From NCBI GenBank assembly GCA_017555585.1, contig JAFZGA010000014.1, positions 1-64,000 on the forward strand: 64,000 nt of DNA, read 5' to 3'. The notes beneath the pieces are model-generated. The model worked only from the letters and a program-made list of their open reading frames with translations, was not told the origin of the DNA and made no database searches. Every line of letters starts with the position of its first letter. The first letter of the stretch is position 1. This document shows, in pieces, positions 8,957-17,541 of the stretch. Position numbers and translations under genes: made by a program. The DNA comes from Bacteroidaceae bacterium (lineage in GTDB: Bacteria > Bacteroidota > Bacteroidia > Bacteroidales > Bacteroidaceae).

Positions 8957-10108
8957 ATGAAGACAGTAATGCTTGTGTTCGGAACCCGTCCCGAAGCCAT
9001 TAAGATGGCTCCGCTGGTAAAGGAGTTCCAAAAATATCCAGAGGCATTCAAGACAATAGTATGTGTGACAGGACAGCATCGTCAGATGCTTGATCAGGTT
9101 CTGCATTTGTTCGAAATAACCCCTGATTACGATTTGAATATCATGAAACAGGGACAGGATCTTTACGACGTGACTGCACGAGTTCTTACAGGCATGCGCG
9201 ACGTGCTGAAGGAGGCGCAACCCGATGTGGTGCTTGTACATGGCGACACAACAACAAGTACTGCGGCGGCTCTTGCTTCATTCTACCAGCAGATTCCGGT
9301 AGGTCATGTTGAGGCAGGCTTGCGCACACACAATATATACAGCCCATGGCCCGAGGAGATGAATCGCCAGATTACAGGCCGCATAGCTGTATACAATTTC
9401 GCGCCGACGCCATTGAGCAAAGCCAACCTTTTGCGCGAGGCAGTCAACGAGGAAAGCATCACCGTAACAGGTAACACCGTTATCGATGCGCTCTATTGGG
9501 TTGTAGACAAAATTAAGGAAGACAAGGCGCTGAATAGTGAATTGCAGGCATTGCTTGCACAGGCGGGCTATGACGTGAACCGCCTTGCAGATGGTAAGAA
9601 GCTTGTTCTTATCACCGGCCACCGTCGCGAGAACTTCGGTGACGGATTCATAAATATGTGTACAGCCATCAAGGATTTGACGCAGAAATATCCCGATGTG
9701 GACTTCGTATATCCTATGCATCTCAATCCTAATGTGCGCAAACCAATCCACGAAGTTTTCGGTGAAGACTTGAGCAACTTGGGCAATATGTTCTTCATTG
9801 AGCCGCTCGAATACCTGTCATTCGTGTATCTGATGGAAAAGAGTACTATTGTGCTTACCGACAGCGGTGGTATCCAGGAGGAGGCTCCTGGCCTTGGTAA
9901 ACCGGTACTTGTGATGCGCGACACCACCGAACGTCCCGAGGCACTCGAAGCCGGAACCGTAAAGCTTGTAGGCACCAACTATGACAAAATTGTAGCCGAA
10001 GTATCGGCACTGCTCGACGATCAGGCACACTACGATGCCATGAGCAAAGCAGTGAACCCCTACGGCGACGGCCTTGCATGTGGCAGGATTGTTGCTGCAT
10101 TGGGGTAA
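8957..10108 (+). CDS. wecB: UDP-GlcNAc 2-epimerase (non-hydrolysing), copy 1
   Basis: Interconverts UDP-GlcNAc and UDP-ManNAc in the cytoplasm. The 383-residue length and the motifs FGTRPEAIKMAP, HGDTTTSTAAAL, GHVEAGLRT, PEEMNRQITG and TDSGGIQEEAPGLGKPVLV are those of the WecB/MnaA family. It leads directly into wecC, so its product is probably oxidised to UDP-ManNAcA for the polysaccharide made by this locus. A second copy at 14512-15663 differs at only nine residues, all in the first ~175; the last ~205 residues are identical. Confidence 0.95.
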   Translation: MKTVMLVFGTRPEAIKMAPLVKEFQKYPEAFKTIVCVTGQHRQMLDQVLHLFEITPDYDLNIMKQGQDLYDVTARVLTGMRDVLKEAQPDVVLVHGDTTTSTAAALASFYQQIPVGHVEAGLRTHNIYSPWPEEMNRQITGRIAVYNFAPTPLSKANLLREAVNEESITVTGNTVIDALYWVVDKIKEDKALNSELQALLAQAGYDVNRLADGKKLVLITGHRRENFGDGFINMCTAIKDLTQKYPDVDFVYPMHLNPNVRKPIHEVFGEDLSNLGNMFFIEPLEYLSFVYLMEKSTIVLTDSGGIQEEAPGLGKPVLVMRDTTERPEALEAGTVKLVGTNYDKIVAEVSALLDDQAHYDAMSKAVNPYGDGLACGRIVAALG

Positions 10109-10146
10109 TGAAGGATAGATATGAATTATAAAATAAAAAACATTAT

Positions 10147-11352
10147 ATGAAAGCATGTTTCATGGGACTCGGCTACATTGGTCTCCCGACAGCCATTATA
10201 GCTGCAAAGCACGGGATTGATGTTGTTGGTGTTGATATTAACCCTGAAGTAGTAGAGGTGACTAACCAGGGTAAGCTACATATCATTGAACCCGGTATGG
10301 AGGAAATGTTGCAGGAGGTTATCGCTTCAGGCAAGTTCAAGGCATATACAGCTCCGCAGGAGAGCGATGCGTACTTTATGGTGGTACCCACACCTTTCAA
10401 AGGCGACCACGAACCCGACGTATCGTATGTTGAGGCAGCCACACGCGCAGTGCTTCCACTTTTGAAAGATGGCGACCTTTATGTCATTGAATCAACATCA
10501 CCCATAGGCACAACCGAGATGATGGCAGACATCATCTTCACTGAGCGTCCCGAACTCAAAGACAAGATTTACATCGCATACTGCCCCGAGCGTGTTCTCC
10601 CCGGCAATGTAATTTATGAACTTGTACACAACGACCGCGTTATTGGCGGTCTCACTTCCGAATCAACCGATAAAGCAATCGAATTCTATTCGCAGTTTGT
10701 CAAGGGTGAACTTCACAAGACCAACTCTCGCACAGCCGAGATGTGCAAGCTCACCGAGAACAGTAGCCGCGACGTACAGATAGCTTTCGCAAACGAACTT
10801 TCACTCATCTGTGACAAGGCAGGCATCAACGTATGGGAGCTAATCAACCTTGCAAACAAACACCCACGCGTGAACATCCTGCAGCCCGGCTGTGGCGTAG
10901 GCGGACACTGCATAGCTGTTGACCCCTACTTTATCACCGCTGATTACCCTGCAGAGAGCAAGATTATTGCAACAGCCCGCAACATCAACAACTACAAAAG
11001 TTTCTGGTGTGCCGAGAAGGTAAAGAGTACCATGCTCGAGTTTGAGTTGAAGAATGGTCGCAAACCCGTTGTTGCAATGATGGGCTTGGCATTCAAGCCA
11101 AATATCGACGATCTTCGCGAGTCTCCTGCAAAAACAATAGTTGGCAAGGCTATACAGATGTGCAATAATGCCGATATTCTTATTGTAGAGCCTAATGTTC
11201 AAGAACATAAGCAGTTTAAGCTCACACCGTATCAGGAGGCTTTTGACAAGGCGGATATCGTTGTAATGCTCACCGCGCACGACCAGTTCAAGACCTTACC
11301 ATATGACGATAGTAAGATAATTCTTGACTTCTGTGGAATTTACAAGAAGTGA
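10147..11352 (+). CDS. wecC: UDP-ManNAc dehydrogenase
   Basis: An NAD-dependent four-electron oxidation of UDP-ManNAc to UDP-ManNAcA. The N-terminal Rossmann segment is MGLGYIGLPTA, CPERVLPGN lies in the middle, and the catalytic cysteine is in GCGVGGHCIAVDPYF. At 401 residues it has the usual UDP-glucose/UDP-ManNAc dehydrogenase length. Coupling to wecB (38-base gap) supports the ManNAc substrate. A strong terminator follows at 11452, so wecB-wecC form one transcription unit. Confidence 0.93.
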   Translation: MKACFMGLGYIGLPTAIIAAKHGIDVVGVDINPEVVEVTNQGKLHIIEPGMEEMLQEVIASGKFKAYTAPQESDAYFMVVPTPFKGDHEPDVSYVEAATRAVLPLLKDGDLYVIESTSPIGTTEMMADIIFTERPELKDKIYIAYCPERVLPGNVIYELVHNDRVIGGLTSESTDKAIEFYSQFVKGELHKTNSRTAEMCKLTENSSRDVQIAFANELSLICDKAGINVWELINLANKHPRVNILQPGCGVGGHCIAVDPYFITADYPAESKIIATARNINNYKSFWCAEKVKSTMLEFELKNGRKPVVAMMGLAFKPNIDDLRESPAKTIVGKAIQMCNNADILIVEPNVQEHKQFKLTPYQEAFDKADIVVMLTAHDQFKTLPYDDSKIILDFCGIYKK

Positions 11353-11451
11353 GTGGCGGATTTGATATGACAAGTAAGCGCATTTAAGGAGCTTGTATAT
11401 TTTTTAAGTACGGTATATCTCACCGCTGTGATATATATAAAAAAGCAGAAG

Positions 11452-11486
11452 GTTTCAGACGTAGTAATGCGTCTGAAACTCTTTTT
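11452..11486 (+). terminator. terminator after wecC
   Basis: Perfect 10-bp stem GTTTCAGACG/CGTCTGAAAC with an 8-base loop, followed by TCTTTTT. Confidence 0.9.
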
Positions 11487-11506
11487 ATAGGGGGTGTTCC
11501 ATGTTG

Positions 11507-12151
11507 TTACACCAGCTTGTTATTGTTCTGTTTCTCCAGTTCCTTTATGCGTGAGGAGAGTTTTGAGATATCGCAGAACAGTTCGTTTGTAATCTCCGTC
11601 ATGTCCATTGCAAGTCCCTGCGACATGAACTCCACCGTCTGTGGCAACCATTCCGGCTTGCCGTTCTCCAACGGTAGGCTGGCAATCAGGTAGCGCGATT
11701 TCGGGGTGATAGGCAATCGTGTCCATCTGTTGTGTAGCTCATATCTGTTGTCGCATTCACATTCAATGTTGCCCTCATCGTCAACTATCACGCCACGTAT
11801 AAGGTCCTCTGTGTCAAAAGGCACGCTTGCTTCGAATCGCACGGCAGCAAAGTCGTTGCGGTATGGTCTCAGATCCACGGTGTACGACACAGCCTTATCC
11901 GATATTTTCTTTACTCCATCTTTGCGGGCAGGGTAGAGCGACAGCTCTCCTTCAAATATCACCGCATACGGTACACCAATGATGTATGCCAACTGGTTTA
12001 TGCGGTTGCTTAGCTCGCTCAACTGTTCTTTGATTGTAGGTGCCGGTGTTATGGCTTTTTCTTTATTGTTGACATACATGTCGTTGTTGGTTTTTACAGT
12101 CGTGTCAAAGTCACGTCGCAGGTTCATTACCAAACTCTTTTTGTAATCCAT
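11507..12151 (-). CDS. unknown 214-residue protein
   Basis: I do not recognise this protein. It has no signal peptide or membrane segment. The middle, about residues 55-170, alternates hydrophobic and charged residues as in a beta-rich domain. The last ~15 residues (SSRIKELEKQNNN) look like a short coiled coil, and another helical stretch lies near residues 40-60. It is the only minus-strand gene inside the wecB-wecC...wecB segment and has no obvious partner. Codon use looks ordinary for the region and the frame is open throughout, so I take it as a real gene. Confidence 0.7.
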   Translation of the reverse strand: MDYKKSLVMNLRRDFDTTVKTNNDMYVNNKEKAITPAPTIKEQLSELSNRINQLAYIIGVPYAVIFEGELSLYPARKDGVKKISDKAVSYTVDLRPYRNDFAAVRFEASVPFDTEDLIRGVIVDDEGNIECECDNRYELHNRWTRLPITPKSRYLIASLPLENGKPEWLPQTVEFMSQGLAMDMTEITNELFCDISKLSSRIKELEKQNNNKLV

Positions 12152-12226
12152 GATCTTTTAATTTAAATTAATTATTCAATTTCTACGCTGCAAAAATAGT
12201 TTGCCTTGTGTGGCTGCTGGTTGCTG

Positions 12227-12267
12227 TTTTGCCACATAATTACATTGTTAGTCAAAAATGGCTAATA
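12227..12267. repeat. TTTTGCCACA plus stem-loop motif, copy 2
   Basis: TTTTGCCACA followed by TTAGTCA-AAAA-TGGCTAA, matching the copy at 8736-8777. Confidence 0.6.
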
Positions 12268-12309
12268 TAGCAGCTTAGGTGTAAAAGTGTGTGGCAATAA
12301 CAAAACAAT

Positions 12310-12611
12310 ACGACAAATCCCTGAGCTTTTTGAAAGAAAGTTCAGGGATTCTTTTTTATGAATATGCAATGCTGCAGCACAAAGCCTCATTCACATGTAA
12401 AAAACGACCATTTTGCTAATATAGAGAATAAAAAAACTGAAAATACAACATAAATAGTGCAATATCTAAGTTTTATTAACACGGCTATGGTTAAAATACA
12501 CACTTTTGTCATGTCGAGCAGAGTGGAGAATTTTTCAATTAAGCGAGTTAAAGCCAAGCTTGTTTGAGCTTTTTAAACGAACGTACGAAAAATCATAAAT
12601 AGTAAATCTCA
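12310..12611 (+). repeat. ~300-bp direct repeat, left copy
   Basis: Runs from ACGACAAATCCCTG to AGTAAATCTCA and matches 13937-14239. Shared landmarks, in order: a terminator with AATCCCTG arms, ATAGTGCAATAT, AAGTTTTATTAACACGGCTA, TGTCATGTCGAGC, and GGAGAATTTTTCAATTAAGC followed by GAGTTAAAGCCAAG. The match is strong in the second half and looser in the first. The two copies flank the DUF1016 gene. Confidence 0.85.
12316..12357 (+). terminator. orphan terminator
   Basis: Stem AATCCCTGA/TCAGGGATT followed by CTTTTTT. No plus-strand gene ends nearby. The equivalent hairpin at 13942 follows the DUF1016 gene, so this one may be what remains of a lost gene. Confidence 0.7.
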
Positions 12612-12890
12612 TACCAACCAACGCATAACGTGTCATTTCAACGGTAGGAGAATTTTCAAGCAGAACTCATGTTTTTTTGTATTGTTTTGTAATTACAAGC
12701 AATATTCGTACATTTGAAACGAATATGCATAAAAGCACCAATACACCTCAAAATAAAGGAGACAAAGCAATCAGCATTGTCATTACCCTGCCGGCAATAT
12801 TCAATAAAAAGAGAAAAGTAAAAAGATTGGATTTTAAATAGCATCTAATATACAGAAATGACAAAAGGATAAAACAAACATATAGCCAAT

Positions 12891-13925
12891 GTGTCATTTA
12901 TCACAGAAATAAAGGACATTATTAACCAAGCGAGACAAAAGACATATTCAGCCATCAACACAGCTATGGTTGAAGCCTATTGGTTAATGGGCCAACGTAT
13001 TATCAAGGAGGAACAAGGAGGGAAAGAACGTGCCGACTATGGCAAGCAGATATTAAAAGAGCTGTCAACCGAACTGACAAAAGAGTTTGGCAAAGGATTC
13101 TCTGTAGGCTCATTGTATTACTACAGACAATTCTACGCCACATTCCCAGACATTTTCGCTACACCGTGGCGAATATTGACATGGTCACACTACAAGCGCC
13201 TTATGCAAGTATCTGATTCCACAGCACGCGCATGGTATCAAAAAGAAGCATCGGAACAGATGTGGAGCTATCGTACACTCGACCGCAATATTGCTTCGCA
13301 GTACTACCATCGTCTTCTACAATCGCAAAACAAACAAGTTGTAGAAAGCGAGATGAAGCAAATTACAGCACCATATCAACAAGACAAATTCGAATTCATC
13401 AAGAACCCAACCGTTGCCGAATTTATAGGTCTATCACCCAATAGCGATTTCACGGAATCCGAATTGGAATCAGCTATAATCGGTAACCTCCAAAAATTCC
13501 TTCTAGAACTAGGAAAAGGATTCTCGTTTGTTGCGCGGCAAAAACTTATAAGGACAGAAAAAAGAGACTATTTTATAGACTTAGTTTTTTACAACTACAT
13601 CCTCAAATGCTTTGTACTTATAGACCTAAAAACAAGCATTGTCACACACCAGGATGTGGGGCAGATGGACATGTATGTAAGGATGTACGATGAACGAGTA
13701 AAAAAAGACGATGACAACCCAACCATAGGAATTGTACTATGTTCCGAGACCGACAACGACATCGCACGTTACTCAGTTCTTCACGACAATGACAGATTGT
13801 ACGCATCAAAATACATGCTGTATATGCCAACAAACGAAGAACTAAAAAAAGAGATAGAACAACAGAAAGAATTCTTTCGTTTACAGCACAACACACTAAA
13901 CGAAGAATCCCAAGAAACAGATTAA
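12891..13925 (+). CDS. DUF1016 / YhcG-type PD-(D/E)XK nuclease
   Basis: A 344-residue protein with the two-part structure of YhcG-like proteins: an N-terminal DUF1016 helical domain (about 1-150, containing FSVGSLYYYRQFY and TWSHYKRLM) and a C-terminal PD-(D/E)XK nuclease domain. Candidate catalytic residues are E191 or E193, D230 in RDYFIDLVFYN, and D245/K247 in FVLIDLKT, with Q258 following. Family members are found beside restriction-modification and mobile elements, but no methylase or specificity subunit is present. The gene lies alone between ~300-bp direct repeats, suggesting a cassette. Confidence 0.9.
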   Translation: MSFITEIKDIINQARQKTYSAINTAMVEAYWLMGQRIIKEEQGGKERADYGKQILKELSTELTKEFGKGFSVGSLYYYRQFYATFPDIFATPWRILTWSHYKRLMQVSDSTARAWYQKEASEQMWSYRTLDRNIASQYYHRLLQSQNKQVVESEMKQITAPYQQDKFEFIKNPTVAEFIGLSPNSDFTESELESAIIGNLQKFLLELGKGFSFVARQKLIRTEKRDYFIDLVFYNYILKCFVLIDLKTSIVTHQDVGQMDMYVRMYDERVKKDDDNPTIGIVLCSETDNDIARYSVLHDNDRLYASKYMLYMPTNEELKKEIEQQKEFFRLQHNTLNEESQETD

Positions 13926-13936
13926 AATCCAGCTAC

Positions 13937-14239
13937 ACGACAAATCCCTGCGCCATTGAGAAAAGCGCAGGGATTTCCTTTTTTTTCATGAACATGCAAG
14001 GCGCAAAACCACATCATGCGCAAAATGACCAAATACACTATTATAGAGAACAAAAATCCGAAAATACAACCTAAATAGTGCAATATTTAAGTTTTATTAA
14101 CACGGCTAGGATTATATAGCAATAAAAGTGTTTTTGTCATGTCGAGCGCAGTGGAGAATTTTTCAATTAAGCGAGTTAAAGCCAAGTTTGTTTGAGCTTT
14201 TTAAACGAGCATACGAAAAATTACAAATAGTAAATCTCA
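13937..14239 (+). repeat. ~300-bp direct repeat, right copy
   Basis: Partner of 12310-12611, in the same orientation and the same relative order of landmarks. It begins within the region following the DUF1016 stop codon. Confidence 0.85.
13942..13986 (+). terminator. terminator of the DUF1016 nuclease gene
   Basis: Perfect 12-bp stem AAATCCCTGCGC/GCGCAGGGATTT followed by CC and eight T. Confidence 0.92.
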
Positions 14240-14357
14240 AAACATCGCAAATCGCTTGTATACAAGCCTGGCGAGATGGCGTGTTAAGGTTGAAGGGTAG
14301 GGTGCTGAGTAACGTTTTTTTTGTTTTTGGACTGTTTTTCAAACTTTTTCGCTAAAA

Positions 14358-14389
14358 ATTGTTTATTAATAATAGAATTATTAAATTTG
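14358..14389 (+). promoter_or_regulatory. promoter of wecB copy 2
   Basis: ATTG, a 20-base spacer and TAAATTTG, as for copy 1. The flanking sequence (CAAACTTTTTCG ahead of it) is also shared, showing that the duplication included the promoter. Confidence 0.7.
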
Positions 14390-14511
14390 CAAGAGTTTGC
14401 AGATGTTGTAAACTTGTGTAAGCAAATAGTTCGGCGTAAGGATTGGATTGCAACCACCCTGCCGGCGATATGCTGGAAAGTGATATAAAGTAATAGACAA
14501 AATAATAAATT

Positions 14512-15663
14512 ATGAAAACCGTAATGCTTGTGTTCGGAACCCGTCCCGAAGCCATTAAAATGGCTCCGCTGGTAAAAGAGTATCAGAAATATCCAGAGAC
14601 ATTCAAGACTGTAGTATGCGTCACCGGTCAGCACCGTCAGATGCTTGACCAGGTTCTGCAGTTGTTCGAAATAACACCTGATTACGATTTGAATATCATG
14701 AAACAGGGACAGGACCTTTATGATGTTACAGCACGAGTTCTTACAGGCATGCGCGATGTTCTCAAGGAAGCACAGCCCGATGTAGTTCTTGTTCATGGCG
14801 ATACAACGACAAGTACTGCGGCAGCCCTTGCTGCATTCTACATGCAGATTCCGGTTGGACACGTAGAGGCAGGCTTGCGCACACACAACATATACAGTCC
14901 ATGGCCCGAGGAGATGAACCGTCAGATAACCGGCCGCATAGCTACATACAATTTTGCCCCCACGCCATTGAGCAAAGCTAACCTTTTGCGTGAAGCTGTT
15001 GCCGAGGATAGCATCACGGTAACAGGTAACACCGTTATTGATGCGCTCTATTGGGTTGTAGACAAAATTAAGGAAGACAAGGCGCTGAATAGTGAATTGC
15101 AGGCATTGCTTGCACAGGCAGGCTATGACGTGAACCGCCTTGCAGATGGCAAGAAACTTGTTCTTATCACCGGCCACCGTCGCGAGAACTTCGGTGATGG
15201 CTTCATCAACATGTGTACTGCCATCAAGGATTTGACACAGAAATACCCCGATGTGGACTTCGTATATCCTATGCATCTCAATCCTAATGTGCGCAAACCA
15301 ATCCACGAAGTTTTCGGTGAAGACTTGAGCAACTTGGGCAATATGTTCTTCATTGAGCCGCTCGAATACCTGTCATTTGTGTATCTGATGGAGAAGAGTA
15401 CTATTGTACTTACCGACAGTGGTGGCATTCAGGAGGAGGCACCTGGTCTTGGTAAACCGGTGCTTGTGATGCGCGACACTACAGAGCGCCCCGAGGCGCT
15501 CGAGGCCGGCACGGTGAAACTCGTAGGTACCAACTATGACAAGATTGTTGCCGAGGTATCGGCACTGCTCGACGATCAGGCACACTACGATGCCATGAGC
15601 AAAGCAGTGAACCCCTACGGCGACGGCCTTGCATGTGGCAGGATTGTTGCTGCATTGGGCTAA
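14512..15663 (+). CDS. wecB: UDP-GlcNAc 2-epimerase (non-hydrolysing), copy 2
   Basis: A second full-length 383-residue WecB/MnaA enzyme with all family motifs intact, so probably active. It differs from copy 1 by nine substitutions in the first ~175 residues (for example KEY/KEF, LQLF/LHLF, FYMQ/FYQQ) and is identical from ITVTGNTVID to the end. No wecC follows it. It heads the large polysaccharide gene cluster, so it may supply UDP-ManNAc directly under that cluster's control. The 5' divergence with an identical 3' part suggests gene conversion. Confidence 0.95.
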   Translation: MKTVMLVFGTRPEAIKMAPLVKEYQKYPETFKTVVCVTGQHRQMLDQVLQLFEITPDYDLNIMKQGQDLYDVTARVLTGMRDVLKEAQPDVVLVHGDTTTSTAAALAAFYMQIPVGHVEAGLRTHNIYSPWPEEMNRQITGRIATYNFAPTPLSKANLLREAVAEDSITVTGNTVIDALYWVVDKIKEDKALNSELQALLAQAGYDVNRLADGKKLVLITGHRRENFGDGFINMCTAIKDLTQKYPDVDFVYPMHLNPNVRKPIHEVFGEDLSNLGNMFFIEPLEYLSFVYLMEKSTIVLTDSGGIQEEAPGLGKPVLVMRDTTERPEALEAGTVKLVGTNYDKIVAEVSALLDDQAHYDAMSKAVNPYGDGLACGRIVAALG

Positions 15664-15789
15664 CAATAAAAGAATTCAACAATATTAGAACAACAAACGA
15701 TGTGTTTGAGGAGATTAAGACCTTATTTTTATAATATATAAAATGTATATGCGAGCTGACTTGTTTTGTCTTATATAAAAATACCATCT

Positions 15790-16737
15790 ATGAAAAGATT
15801 AGCTTATATAGACTTTATTAAAGTGTTTGCAATGTTTATTGTAACAATAGGACATTGCGCACAAGCTCTATCATGTCAAGTATTTCCGGCAAGATATATT
15901 CCAAACGATTTGTTTATATCCATTCACATGCCTTTATTTATGATTGCAAGTGGATTTGTTCTTAATTTTGATAAAATAAGAGAAACACCAACCTACGGAT
16001 ATGTCAAAAATAAATTTCAAAGGCTTATTATCCCATTGCTTGTATGGTTAGGAATATTTTGTATCATTACATTACAAAAACCTACCTTTCATACATATTG
16101 GTATCTTTCTGCTCTATTCTTTTCGTTAGTTACTTTAAAAGTATTCGCATCTTTTATCAAAAACAATGCTCTACTCGCAATAGTTTGTATATTGTTCATA
16201 TTGATAAATCCATTCTCAATAGTTTCACATACAAATTTTATGTTTCCATTCTTAATGTATGGATTTCTGTTGAAAAATATAATAAACAAGATGAATTTGT
16301 ATTATTTGTTGCCATTTGGATTGGGATTTATATTTTTGTACATATTTTATTGGAGCATTGAACACACTGTGTACTTAGCTCCACTTGATGTCATGAATTT
16401 AAACACAAACGTTTTGTACTCTTTCATTCTAAGGCTTACTATTGGAATTTTAGGTTCAACTTCACTATTCCTATTAGCAAAAAGATATGATAATTCAAAT
16501 GTCATAAAAAAGATTTCCAAATATGGAAGATATACTTTGATATTCTATACAATGACAACAGTAATCAATGGAATTACTAGACGTATATTTTTATTCGCTA
16601 ATATTAGTATTACTTCGCCACTGTTGCTGGATTTAACATCTATAATTTTCGCTTTACTACAAATGTATATTATATATGTATTTGCCAAGAATGTGGAAGG
16701 TAGAAAAACATTATCTAAATTATTGTTAGGAAACTGA
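15790..16737 (+). CDS. membrane acyltransferase (acyltransferase-3 family)
   Basis: An integral membrane protein with about ten hydrophobic segments. The N terminus RLAYIDFIKVFAMFIVTIGH holds the conserved Asp and His of the acyltransferase-3/OafA family, and a later segment HMPLFMIASGFVL is also typical. Such enzymes add acetyl or similar groups to surface sugars. The ATG at 15790 begins at the conserved motif; a TTG at 15766 would add eight residues. It is the first of the A+T-rich genes of the cluster. The length of 315 residues is normal. Confidence 0.88.
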   Translation: MKRLAYIDFIKVFAMFIVTIGHCAQALSCQVFPARYIPNDLFISIHMPLFMIASGFVLNFDKIRETPTYGYVKNKFQRLIIPLLVWLGIFCIITLQKPTFHTYWYLSALFFSLVTLKVFASFIKNNALLAIVCILFILINPFSIVSHTNFMFPFLMYGFLLKNIINKMNLYYLLPFGLGFIFLYIFYWSIEHTVYLAPLDVMNLNTNVLYSFILRLTIGILGSTSLFLLAKRYDNSNVIKKISKYGRYTLIFYTMTTVINGITRRIFLFANISITSPLLLDLTSIIFALLQMYIIYVFAKNVEGRKTLSKLLLGN

Positions 16738-16752
16738 TATAATAATAGCACT

Positions 16753-17541
16753 ATGAAAGTTATAAGAATTTTGAAAGATAAGTTTAAGAACAAAATGTCA
16801 TATGACGAACTTTATGCCATAAATAACTTAAAGCATTACTTCTGTCAAATAAACTGGCTAAAGACCTTATGGTTTAATTTTAAAACGTTACCATTCAAAC
16901 AAGCAATCAAGTTTCCCTTTATAGTATCCTATAATGTAAAAATAAGAAAAACAGGAAAGATTGAATTACCTGAGTCCATTCATCTTGGAATGGTTTCTAT
17001 AGGTGTTGTAAAAATCATGGAATATGATTCAAATTCCAATCCAACATATTTCACAAACAATGGCACCTTGAAGATTCGTGGAAATGTAAAAATCCACCCT
17101 GGAGTAAAATTATTTATAAAATCAAAAGCCTGTCTTGATTTAGGAGCTCGCGTAAATGTTGGATCTAACAGCAAAATCATTTGCTACAAGAACATTCAGA
17201 TTGGTAATGATTTCAGGATGTCGTGGGAGGGACAAATTTTTGATACCGATTTTCATTTCTTATATAACATAGAGAAAGATAAACATTATCCAAGAAACAA
17301 GCCTGTAATTATTGGCAACAATGTTTTTATAGGCAACAGATGTACTATCGGAAAGGGCACAAGCATACCTAACGGCTCCGTTATTTCCTGTGTTTCAAAA
17401 GTAAGCGGAATATTTGACAAAGAAGGTGAGAATCTCTTAATAAGCGGAAACCCGGCTACAGTAATCAAAAAAGGTGTTAATATCGGAAGTGGTTGGTTTC
17501 TTGAAGAAGAAGCAAAAACGGCAAAGTTATTAGAAGAATAA
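16753..17541 (+). CDS. hexapeptide-repeat acyltransferase
   Basis: A 262-residue protein whose second half shows left-handed beta-helix hexads (IGNNVFIGNRCTIGKGT, NGSVISCVSKV) ending in the GNPATVIKKG signature of sugar O-acetyltransferases. The N-terminal ~80 residues are helical and unassigned. It probably acetylates a sugar of the repeat unit. The stop overlaps the flippase start by one base (TAATG), showing translational coupling. Confidence 0.85.
   Translation: MKVIRILKDKFKNKMSYDELYAINNLKHYFCQINWLKTLWFNFKTLPFKQAIKFPFIVSYNVKIRKTGKIELPESIHLGMVSIGVVKIMEYDSNSNPTYFTNNGTLKIRGNVKIHPGVKLFIKSKACLDLGARVNVGSNSKIICYKNIQIGNDFRMSWEGQIFDTDFHFLYNIEKDKHYPRNKPVIIGNNVFIGNRCTIGKGTSIPNGSVISCVSKVSGIFDKEGENLLISGNPATVIKKGVNIGSGWFLEEEAKTAKLLEE

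Larger units (their letters stand above)
12152..12890. other. long intergenic region with repeats
   Basis: No gene is supported in these 739 bases. It contains the stem-loop motif at 12227-12267, an orphan terminator at 12316-12357, the left copy of a ~300-bp direct repeat (12310-12611), and at 12632-12656 a short element TGTCATTTCAACGGTAGG of the kind scattered through Bacteroidetes genomes. The only longer minus-strand frame (12656-12844) looks like noise. Confidence 0.7.
13926..14511. other. intergenic region between nuclease gene and wecB copy 2
   Basis: 586 bases without a supported gene. Contents: the nuclease gene's terminator (13942-13986), the right copy of the ~300-bp repeat, and the duplicated wecB promoter (14358-14389) followed by a leader of about 115 bases. 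A plus-strand frame at 14128-14355 lies mostly in repeat sequence and is not credible. Confidence 0.7.

Noticed and set aside
12656..12844. Minus-strand frame in the long intergenic region
   Set aside because: It has no recognisable domain, lies in a repeat-rich noncoding stretch and is probably chance.
12891..13925. Restriction-modification system around the DUF1016 nuclease
   Set aside because: No methyltransferase or specificity gene is present nearby, so only the nuclease-like protein is claimed.
14284..15306. 340-codon minus-strand frame antisense to wecB copy 2
   Set aside because: The same frame, shorter, appears antisense to wecB copy 1; it follows from wecB codon usage and not from a real gene.
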